From Arthrobacter pityocampae (GTDB lineage Bacteria > Actinomycetota > Actinomycetes > Actinomycetales > Micrococcaceae), in contig NZ_PRKW01000003.1 in NCBI RefSeq assembly GCF_002927275.1, positions 1 through 64,000 of the forward strand: 64,000 nt of DNA, in the 5' to 3' direction. This document shows, in pieces, positions 23,951 through 30,990 of this stretch. The notes beneath the pieces were generated by a model. It was not told the origin of the DNA. It made no database searches and was given only the letters and a program-made list of their open reading frames with translations. Position 1 is the stretch's first letter, and each line of letters begins with the position of its first letter. The translations under genes and the position numbers were made by a program.

Positions 23951-24361
23951 TCAGGCTTGGGGCTCGTACCCGATGAGCCAGCGGAGGCCGTGGCGGTCGG
24001 TGACCTGGCCGTCCGAGGCTCCCCACGGTTTCGGCGTCAGCGGGTCGATGTTCGTTCCGCCGACGGACAGGGCGTCGAACCAGGCGTCGAGAACCGCCGG
24101 CGCGGCGGTTCCCAGCAGCGACAGCAGAAGGCCCTGGAACCGTACGGCCGGCTCCCCTGGTGCGGCATCCGATCCGGCGAGGGCGACGACGCCGTCGAGC
24201 ACCCCGTGGGCGACGGCATCCGGCGGGCCGTCGGTCCTGCCGAACTCCTCGTAGGAGTGCAGGGTCAGCTCGCCCCCGAAGACGTCGGCATAGAAACCCA
24301 GGGCCTCCCGCGCGGTACCGGGGAAGCTGAGGTAGACGAGGGGTGCGGCTGTGGTGGGCAT
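23951..24361 (-). CDS. VOC/glyoxalase-superfamily protein (PhnB-like)
   Basis: This 136-residue protein has the PhnB-like subgroup pattern: YLSFPGTAREALGFYADVFGGELTLHSYEEFG near the start, then FQGLLLSLLG and a C-terminal GQVTDRHGLRWLIGYEPQA, which is the DRFGVRWMI-like signature. Such proteins are single-domain VOC folds of uncertain substrate. ATG 24361 aligns with the family N-terminus. It is divergent from qor and precedes the YCII gene. Confidence 0.85.
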   Translation of the reverse strand: MPTTAAPLVYLSFPGTAREALGFYADVFGGELTLHSYEEFGRTDGPPDAVAHGVLDGVVALAGSDAAPGEPAVRFQGLLLSLLGTAAPAVLDAWFDALSVGGTNIDPLTPKPWGASDGQVTDRHGLRWLIGYEPQA

Positions 24362-24445
24362 CACGTCAGCCTGCCATACCCCGGCCCGGACGGACAGGGA
24401 CCGCCGCGGGAATAGCATGAGGGAACGCCACCGAAAGGAACCACC

Positions 24446-25411
24446 ATGCCGTCAGCCATCGTCGTCACCGCACCGGGCGGTCCGGACGTCCTCACCGTCG
24501 CGACCGTCGACCGCCCTGCACCCGGTCCGGGTCAGCTGCTGGTGAGGGTCGCCGCGGCCGGGGTCAACTTCATCGAGACCTACCAGCGCAGCGGCGCCTA
24601 CGCCGTCGACCTCCCGTTCACCCCGGGCGCCGAGGCTGCCGGGACGGTAGAAGAACTGGGTGAGAGCGTCACGGACTTTGCCGTCGGTGACCGCGTCGCG
24701 TTCGCGGAAGGGACGGGGACGTACGCGGAGTACGCGCTCGTGGCGGCCGACCGGGCGCTTCCCGTGCCCGAGGGCGTGGACCTGGAGACCGCGGCCGCGC
24801 TCCCGCTGCAGGGCATGACCGCGCACTACCTGATCAACTCCACCTTCCCGGTCCGGCCGGAGCACGCAGTCCTCGTCCATGCGGGTGCGGGCGGTGTGGG
24901 CCTGCTGCTCATCCAGCTGCTCAAGGCCAAGGGCGCCCGGGTGATCACCACGGTCTCGACCCCGGAGAAGGAGGAGCTCGCGCGCGCTGCCGGCGCCGAC
25001 GAGGTGCTCCGCTACGAGGGATTCGCCGAGGCCGCGAAGACCCTGACGGAGGGGGTGGGTGTGGACGTGGTGTTCGACGGCGTAGGCCGGGCGACGTTCG
25101 ACGACTCGCTGCGCTCACTGCGGATCCGTGGCACCCTCGTGCTCTTCGGGGCGGCATCAGGTGCGGTACCCCCGCTCGACCTGCAACGCCTCAACAGCGG
25201 CGGCTCACTCTTCGTCACCCGTCCCACACTCGGGCACTACCTGCTCACTCCCGAGGAGCGGCGGTGGCGGTCCGAGGAGCTCTTCGGCGCGGTAGCGTCC
25301 GGTCAGCTCGACGTTCGTATCGGGGCCCGGTACGCCCTCGCCGATGCGGCCCGTGCGCACGAGGACCTGCAGGCTAGGCGCACCACGGGCAAGGTGCTGC
25401 TCATCCCCTGA
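24446..25411 (+). CDS. NADPH:quinone oxidoreductase
   Basis: This 321-residue zeta-crystallin-type MDR enzyme probably performs one-electron reduction of quinones with NADPH. It has the N-terminal domain motifs VRVAAAGVNFIETYQRSGAY and FTPGAEAAGTV, then the Rossmann loop VHAGAGGVGLLLIQLLKAKG. The C-terminus ends ARRTTGKVLLIP. GAAAGGAA precedes the ATG. The last 22 coding bases are duplicated 74 bp further on, reported separately. A short GAGGCG/CGCCTC hairpin overlaps the stop. Confidence 0.93.
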   Translation: MPSAIVVTAPGGPDVLTVATVDRPAPGPGQLLVRVAAAGVNFIETYQRSGAYAVDLPFTPGAEAAGTVEELGESVTDFAVGDRVAFAEGTGTYAEYALVAADRALPVPEGVDLETAAALPLQGMTAHYLINSTFPVRPEHAVLVHAGAGGVGLLLIQLLKAKGARVITTVSTPEKEELARAAGADEVLRYEGFAEAAKTLTEGVGVDVVFDGVGRATFDDSLRSLRIRGTLVLFGAASGAVPPLDLQRLNSGGSLFVTRPTLGHYLLTPEERRWRSEELFGAVASGQLDVRIGARYALADAARAHEDLQARRTTGKVLLIP

Positions 25412-25486
25412 GGCGGACGCGCCTCGGTGGATGACGGCGGCTGAACGGACGGCGCATGACGGACAAGGTGCTGCTCATCCCCTGAG
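25390..25486 (+). repeat. 23-bp direct repeat of the qor 3' end
   Basis: Bases 25390–25412 (the last qor codons and stop) recur exactly at 25464–25486, 74 bp downstream. The intervening sequence has no other similarity to qor. The second copy sits at the left border of the accessory island. It could be a relic of integration or of a recombined second qor copy. No matching third copy was noticed at the right side of the island. Confidence 0.85.
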
Positions 25487-25565
25487 CCCTGCGTGGGTCG
25501 GCAGGCTGACTGTGGTTGGAGCGGTGGGCCGAGTGTCGGTGAGTCTCAAGGACCGTCAGGGAGCC

Positions 25566-27125
25566 TTACGCGTACACGAAGTCGACCCGCAGGCTCCGTT
25601 GTACGTGAGGATATGCCTGAGTGCTGCGACCATCGGGTGCGTGGCTCGGCGATGGGGGCGGCGCCGAGGAACGGTGTTGCGTCCCGGCTTCCTGCTCACG
25701 GCCCCTCCCGCTGGGCCTGCTGCCGGGCAGCGGTGGCGCGGTGGAGTGGTAGATGTGCCCCGTAGGCGTGGTGACCTTCAGGCCATGCCGTCGCCGGGGG
25801 TCCGCGTGTGGTCGTGCTCTCCAGCCGTCGAGTTCCTTGGTGTGGTTGCACGCCTCGCACAGCCCGGCCCCGTTGGCCAGGCTGGTGGGTCCGTTGGTGT
25901 GCCAGGGGATGATGTGGTCGTAGTGGCGGATCGGCGCGTCGCAGTACGGGGTCCGGCAGAGATCGTCGCGGGCCTGGAGGAACCGGCGCTGCCCGGTTGT
26001 GAAGAGCCGTGACCGGGAGTCGACGCCGACCAGCTCCCCACTTCCCGGGGCGGTGTAGAGCCGCCGGAGCCAGACCTCAAAGCCTCGCTTTGGCTCGATC
26101 GATGACCCGCTTGCCCCGCCGGAGACCTGACCAGTTGCCTGGTCGACTGGGAATTCCTTGAATTGCCCTGGGTTCGTGGTGGTGAGGAGGTCCCGGGCCC
26201 AGCCGGCGGGCACGATCCCGTACCCAGTCAGCCGGGCCGGTTCGCTGTCGCCCTGCAGCAGGGTCCTATCCGTCATGATCAGCTGCACCTCGACGCGGGA
26301 GAACCCGCCCGAGGTGCCGGTGGTCCGCTCCACCAGGGCATCCGCCATCAACTGGCCCCTGCTGCGCTCATCCCCGATGGCACGGCAGGTGTCGGCGTGC
26401 CGGGTCAGCTCCGCATGCACCGCCACCCCCTGGGCGACCGGCAGCAGGGCGGTCAGATACGTCATGGTGTCCGGGGCCGGGCGCAGACTCACATGCCGGT
26501 CCCTGGCGGCGTGGCTGGCCCGCTGGGTGACGCTGCGCGGGTCCCGCCGGTACGCCGCCGCCCGCGCCGCGGCCACCAGCTGCCGGTCCCCGGCGCCGTC
26601 GAAGGCGCCCGTGTCGGGGCTGAGTTCCTCGTCGACCGCGCACCGGTCCGCAGCCGACAGGCACGCGGTCTCCCGGACCAGCAGGGTCGCCCGCCACTCA
26701 TTCAGGCGACCCGACTCCAGGGCTGCGAGGGTGTGCGGCATCTCCGTCACCAACGCCCTGGCCAACCCCAGCAGCCGGCCGCCCCGGGCCGGGGACTCCC
26801 TGCGGGCCAGGGCGAGCTGCGCGCCCAGTCCACGACCCTGCTCCGCCACCGGGACACCAGCCCGTGCCTGGACCCGGCGCTGGGCCAGATCGAACGCGAC
26901 CGCGGCCCGCGCCTGCCGACCGGCAATCGCCGACTTCAACTCCTCCAGGGCACGCACCTCATCGATCAGCTCCAGATCACCCGCGCTCAAAGGCAAGGAG
27001 GCCATTCCGTCGATGAGATCCCGCGTGCGGCCAATCTGCACAGGACCAGCCGGTCCCGCACTTTGCCCAAGAGCGCTACCGCCAACGATGACTACTTTGA
27101 GCGGAGCGTTTCGGCTGCTGTCCAT
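25566..27125 (-). CDS. DUF222/HNH endonuclease (13E12 repeat family)
   Basis: This protein of about 519 residues has a helical DUF222 region (residues about 30–330, with repeated Ala/Arg-rich helices) and a C-terminal HNH nuclease (residues about 389–431). The zinc-binding CRTPYC and CEACNHTKE pairs flank the catalytic HYDHIIPWHTNGP motif. Such genes are common and multicopy in actinobacteria. Mycobacterial 13E12 relatives are partly SOS-inducible, but I see no LexA box here. I use ATG 27125; a TTG at 27140 is possible. GC content is ordinary for the chromosome. It lies at the left side of the accessory island. Function beyond nuclease activity is unknown. Confidence 0.88.
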   Translation of the reverse strand: MDSSRNAPLKVVIVGGSALGQSAGPAGPVQIGRTRDLIDGMASLPLSAGDLELIDEVRALEELKSAIAGRQARAAVAFDLAQRRVQARAGVPVAEQGRGLGAQLALARRESPARGGRLLGLARALVTEMPHTLAALESGRLNEWRATLLVRETACLSAADRCAVDEELSPDTGAFDGAGDRQLVAAARAAAYRRDPRSVTQRASHAARDRHVSLRPAPDTMTYLTALLPVAQGVAVHAELTRHADTCRAIGDERSRGQLMADALVERTTGTSGGFSRVEVQLIMTDRTLLQGDSEPARLTGYGIVPAGWARDLLTTTNPGQFKEFPVDQATGQVSGGASGSSIEPKRGFEVWLRRLYTAPGSGELVGVDSRSRLFTTGQRRFLQARDDLCRTPYCDAPIRHYDHIIPWHTNGPTSLANGAGLCEACNHTKELDGWRARPHADPRRRHGLKVTTPTGHIYHSTAPPLPGSRPSGRGREQEAGTQHRSSAPPPSPSHAPDGRSTQAYPHVQRSLRVDFVYA

Positions 27126-27199
27126 ACCGAATTTTCCCAACCGCCACCGACATTTTGAGGACCGCTACGAGCCACTTCCTGTGAGGGCTCATTACAATG

Positions 27200-28230
27200 C
27201 CAACGGCTTGTCGACAGACTCGGTGGGACCAGGAACCGCTCCCTCGGCCAACGCCCGCAAGAGGATTCGTATACACGGCCGTCGGATTGCAAACCTGCAC
27301 CCAGGCCAGGCCAAGACTGATGCCCGGGACGCCATGACCATCGCCGAGGCGGTCCGGTCCATGCCGCACACCCGCGCTCGATCGCCCTGGATGATGAGAC
27401 GCTGGCCGAACTCGGCGTGCTCTGCGGCTTCGACGACGACCTCGCAGCGCAAATCACCGCGGCGTCGAACCGGATCCGCGGACTGCTCACCCAGGTCCAT
27501 TCCACCCTGAAGCGAGCCCCAGGCCCGCACCTTTACCACCCAACCGTGGCCAATCTGCTGACCCGTTATCCGACACCGCCCGCGCTGAAGACCACTGGCC
27601 GCGGGCACATCCGCGCCCGGCTGAAGAAACACGCACCCTGCACCGCCGACCGCCTCACCGCCTCACCGCCTCACCGCCTCACCGCCTCACCGCCTCACCG
27701 CCTCACCGAGGCCATCTTCACCACGCTCGGGGAAAAATTGTCGTCGTCACGGGCACCAGTGCGAAGCCATCGGAGCCCAGGTTGAAACCCTCGTAGAGGC
27801 CCACCCTCTTCACAAGGTCCTGACCCCGATGCCCGGCATTGGCGTCAGGACCTGCGCCCGCATCCTCACCGAAGTGACCGGCAAACACTTCGCCAGCTCC
27901 GCCCACCTTGCCTCCTACGCTGGAATCATCTCCGTCACACGGCGCTCGGGAACATCCGTACGCGGCGAGCACCCGAGCCGCCGCGGGAACGAGAAACTCA
28001 AACGCGCCCTGTTCCTCTCCGCCTTCGCAGCACTGCGCCACCCACCCTTAAGGACCTACTACTACCGGAAACGAACCGAAGACAAACGCCACAACCAGGC
28101 CCTAGTCGCCCTCGCACGGAGGCGCTCTGACGTTGTCTTTGCCATGCTCCACGACGGAAACCTCAACCAAGACCCGACACACAAGCAACCTGACCTCAGC
28201 TGGCTGACGAAAACTATAGAGGCACCACCT
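27200..28230 (+). pseudogene. Degenerate IS110-family transposase
   Basis: Pieces of an IS110 transposase occur in order but in different frames. They are IANLHPGQAKTDARDAMTIA near 27290, then LCGFDDDLAAQITAASNRIR near 27420, then VETLVEAHPLHKVLTPMPGI near 27800, and finally SYAGIISVTRRSGTS and NEKLKRALFLSAFAALRHP up to about 28180. The N-terminal segment with the first catalytic Asp is missing. At least two frameshifts occur, near 27380 and near 27750. An 8-bp microsatellite has expanded inside it. The C-terminal half encodes an intact 164-residue reading frame from ATG 27829, but it cannot transpose alone. Confidence 0.85.
27653..27708 (+). repeat. Seven tandem copies of an 8-bp unit
   Basis: The unit CCTCACCG is repeated exactly seven times inside the broken transposase. 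Six extra units add 48 bp, a multiple of three, so this expansion alone keeps the frame and adds an SPPHRLTA-like octapeptide repeat. It is a simple slippage tract, not a CRISPR array. Confidence 0.95.
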
Positions 28231-28231
28231 G

Positions 28232-28336
28232 ACCAACGCGGCGATCGACGTGCGTCGGGACAATCCCACGTTCACGTATCGGTTCGTCGCCGACGAGTTA
28301 GACGACCGAGGTCTCGGCACTAACGCCGGTTCAGAG
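28232..28336 (+). pseudogene. Fragment resembling IS3-family transposase OrfB
   Basis: The frame starting at 28232 reads TNAAIDVRRDNPTFTYRFVA followed by DELDDRGLGTNAGSE. This resembles the stretch in IS3-family OrfB proteins where a PxFGYRFxADEL pattern precedes the helix leading to the integrase core. The resemblance then stops and no DDE core follows. It abuts the IS110 relic, so insertion sequences have nested and decayed here. Based on remembered family patterns; confirmation needs a search. Confidence 0.45.
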
Positions 28337-28831
28337 CCCACCGCGATGCCTGAACGAACGTTCGAGAGCGTCGAGCCACGAAAAATGCCATGCCCAAGCT
28401 TGGATAGAAAGCAATGCCTCGGGGAACAGGTCGACGTGCTCTTGCATTATCGGCATCGGGAGTCCGACACCGACCGCGCCGGCGATGACCGTCACGGACA
28501 CCTTCAGAGAGCAATGGGCAGCCGTCGTGGCGGGTGGATCAAAGTCTCTGAGCTCCGAATGCCGCGGCTGCTGTTCGGCTTCGGTCTGTGTTCGTCTGCG
28601 CGCCGTAACCGGCGGCGGCGGTTCCCAGCATCTGAAGCTGAACGGTGCGATCGCGCCTCGATCGTTACTCCTCGCGCTGCCGGCTTACATTACCCCACCA
28701 CTCCTAGAACCAGGCAGCTTCAGGTCTCAAACGCACCCTCATTCGTGACGAGCTTCGTGAGTCATCCTTCTGCCTCAGCTGGGTTTTGACGCACCTGCTG
28801 TACACACAATTTCTCACTAGCTTGTATCGAG
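28337..28831. other. Decayed sequence between transposase relics and TIR gene; no gene seen
   Basis: About 495 bases with falling GC content from left to right. Open frames here have no ribosome site and no recognisable motif. The right end adjoins the 3' end of the TIR gene. No terminator hairpin is obvious. Confidence 0.5.
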
Positions 28832-30349
28832 CTATTCCGCGTCCAAGTCATCGCGCGCCACATGCGCCGCTGAAAGCCTTCGGTCCGCGATTTTCTTGCA
28901 TAGCTCTTCGACTATTGATGCGATCTGTTCCTGGAAATCATTGGCTCGATCAAATGTAAGACCACCAACCTTGCGACTCTCATCGAACATGCCTGGCGAA
29001 GCGTCGGCGAACCAGACAGGAATCACGTCGTTTGTCCCGAAGCGGGCCTTGAAAGCGTCACTCTCGAATTTGGTCCAAACTTTATTCGGGTATTCAGGGC
29101 CGAGGAGGCAGACCACGAAGCTGGCTTCTGTTCGGTAGATAGGTCCGAGATACTCTTCTACATTCTCGGCCAAAATCCGTGACTGCTCATTCTTGTCGTA
29201 GAATACTTCAAGTTCATTCTCGGTCAGAGCGTCGAAAAGCGCTTCGGCGACGTCCCGGTCCGCGCCTGCGAAACTGAGTGCAAAGTCCTTGGTTTGACCA
29301 AACGATATGTTTAGATAACCGACTTGAATGGCCAACTTGCTCCATGCAAGGTTTCGGATGAAGTAGTAGAACTTTGGGTCTTCAACCGAAACGACTTTAG
29401 TCGTGGGTTCGTAGTGAAGGAGGTCACTTAACTGCTTAGTGGGGTCGTTGATGAGGTCGGTGAGGTACCCCTTTTTCACAACTTGACCGATGCTGCCTCG
29501 AAGTTCCGAGTGCAGCGCGAGAACTCTATCGACGTCGATAGACCATTCGTCGGCTTCTCCTAGCCATTTAAGTAGATGTAGATAGGGAGCTCGACCTTCG
29601 CGTTTTAGCTTTGTACCTTTTGCGAAAGCAATAGCAGCGCGGCCGAACTCCGCCTCGAACCGATCCATAATGCGCCCGTTCACCAGTTCGAAACTGATGT
29701 CCAGTGTCGCTTTAGGTCCTGCAACAGTCTTTGTAATGCCTTTCGCCAAGCAGGCGTCATGGCAAAGGAACTGCACAAGGTTGAAGCTGCCATTGGCTGC
29801 AGCGATGATCTCGTCTGAGATCGGTATCGACATGTTCAATGACTCTTCGCCAAGTCGGACAACCTCTCTCAGATGATCGTCGGGTTCACGTTGAAAGCGA
29901 ATTACCTCCATACGCGCTGCCACGTCTCGTCCAAATGAGATTAGCGATTCGCCAGCCTTGTTAATCCCCAAAATCACAAGCTTGGTTGTTTCAACGCTCT
30001 CGTCAGCCAATGTCTTCAGATAGTCAGCCACCTTTTGGCTGACGCGGCTGGGTAACCGATGAAAGTCGTCGACCACAACGACGCCGGCATCGGGAAAATC
30101 GGGGAGCGACTCAATTACTTCGACGTCACCAAGTTTTCGGGCGCTTAGTTCAGTCACACTTTGCTTGATCCCAAGTTCTTCGATTGCTCGACGAACAGCC
30201 GTAGTCTTTCCTATTCCCGACGGACCCTCAATGACTATACCTCTCCCCTTTGCTTCCAAGGCGACCTTGAGCCTTGCATACTCGACGGGTTCCACAAAAG
30301 TGATTGTCGGGACACCGGATAGTGGAAAGACATCGCTCAAAGAGGGCAT
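28832..30349 (-). CDS. P-loop ATPase with C-terminal TIR domain; probable anti-phage NADase
   Basis: This 505-residue protein has a STAND/AAA-like ATPase domain followed by an effector. Walker A is GPSGIGKT (42–49), Walker B VVVVDD (90–95), and a sensor-like KLVILGIN lies at 123–130. Residues about 215–350 look like helical or winged-helix segments. Residues about 354–490 form a TIR domain beginning DFALSFAGADRDVAEAL. The candidate catalytic Glu429 sits four residues after Trp425 in VWTKFESDAF, the WxxxE spacing of NAD-cleaving TIRs. It likely acts as a phage-triggered NADase causing abortive infection. Sampled stretches are only about 40–50% GC against roughly 70% around it, a sign of recent transfer. 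It stands alone, with no partner gene adjacent. Confidence 0.85.
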   Translation of the reverse strand: MPSLSDVFPLSGVPTITFVEPVEYARLKVALEAKGRGIVIEGPSGIGKTTAVRRAIEELGIKQSVTELSARKLGDVEVIESLPDFPDAGVVVVDDFHRLPSRVSQKVADYLKTLADESVETTKLVILGINKAGESLISFGRDVAARMEVIRFQREPDDHLREVVRLGEESLNMSIPISDEIIAAANGSFNLVQFLCHDACLAKGITKTVAGPKATLDISFELVNGRIMDRFEAEFGRAAIAFAKGTKLKREGRAPYLHLLKWLGEADEWSIDVDRVLALHSELRGSIGQVVKKGYLTDLINDPTKQLSDLLHYEPTTKVVSVEDPKFYYFIRNLAWSKLAIQVGYLNISFGQTKDFALSFAGADRDVAEALFDALTENELEVFYDKNEQSRILAENVEEYLGPIYRTEASFVVCLLGPEYPNKVWTKFESDAFKARFGTNDVIPVWFADASPGMFDESRKVGGLTFDRANDFQEQIASIVEELCKKIADRRLSAAHVARDDLDAE

Positions 30350-30935
30350 ACCCCAACTCTACATTTGAAATCGAGTATGCCTCGCATGCGCGGTGTCGTG
30401 TCCCCAATGTTGGAACACATTGTCCGACAAGTCACAGCCACTCCTTCCGTGTGAGCTGCAGCGGTCAATCGCACGAATCCCGCCGCCCTATGTGGCGGGT
30501 CAAGGAGTCACGTAAGGCCGGCCTGCGACCGGAATCCTACTCGCCGACCTGCGGAAGAAGGACACGCCCGCCCGAATTCCGATCGCGGTGATTCCCATAA
30601 GACCCGCCCGAGAGAATACCCGGTAAAGGTGCCCTGAGCGTCAGCCGGCATGCTCATCGGGTACCCCAGGTTTGGACCCCCGAACAAGACCTGACCGCCC
30701 AACGCGTTGGAATCTGAACCCTCGGAGCCTTCGACGAAAGTGCCCGCATCGTTCGCGGCCGAATCGGCACGGACTGCGCCCGAATACGACGCGATGCCCT
30801 CGCTGCCAGCCCCGCAGGAAGAATCCGCGTGGCCGCGAACTCAAGCAGTATGCGCATACCCTGCCTGCGGCCTGGGACCTCGCCGTGGAACCCACGGGGA
30901 GGGGCGTCGTCGATTGGGATCCCCCCGGTCAGGGA
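30350..30935. other. Intergenic region upstream of TIR gene; no gene seen
   Basis: About 585 bases. The left part (30350–30480) is AT-rich and must carry the TIR promoter. CATACT on the minus strand at 30374–30379 could be a -10. A GGAACACATTGTCC sequence at 30412–30425 only half-matches a LexA box. The right part returns to high GC with frames lacking family resemblance. It marks the right border of the accessory island before pheT. Confidence 0.5.
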
Positions 30936-30968
30936 GAAGGCCCGCTCCCACCGGGGGAACGGGCCTTC
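30936..30968 (-). terminator. Terminator of pheST
   Basis: The hairpin GAAGGCCCG (30936–30944) and its complement (30960–30968) has a GC-rich loop containing further complementary bases. It lies 22 bases after the pheT stop. It is the first recognisable core-genome element right of the island. Confidence 0.75.
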
Positions 30969-30990
30969 CGTCGGTCGCGCTGCTACAGGA

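Noticed and set aside
26158-27510. Plus-strand open frame of 450 residues over the DUF222/HNH gene
   Set aside because: Antisense shadow for most of its length; only its last 80 or so residues include real IS110 relic sequence.
27653-27708. Possible CRISPR array
   Set aside because: Units are contiguous 8-mers without spacers and no cas gene is present.
28320-28514. Minus-strand frame with many arginines near the transposase relics
   Set aside because: No motif, no ribosome site and no continuity with neighbouring relics.
30411-30427. LexA-like site upstream of the TIR gene
   Set aside because: Only the left arm GGAAC matches; the right arm has TGTCC instead of GTTCC-type bases, so SOS control of the TIR gene is not supported.
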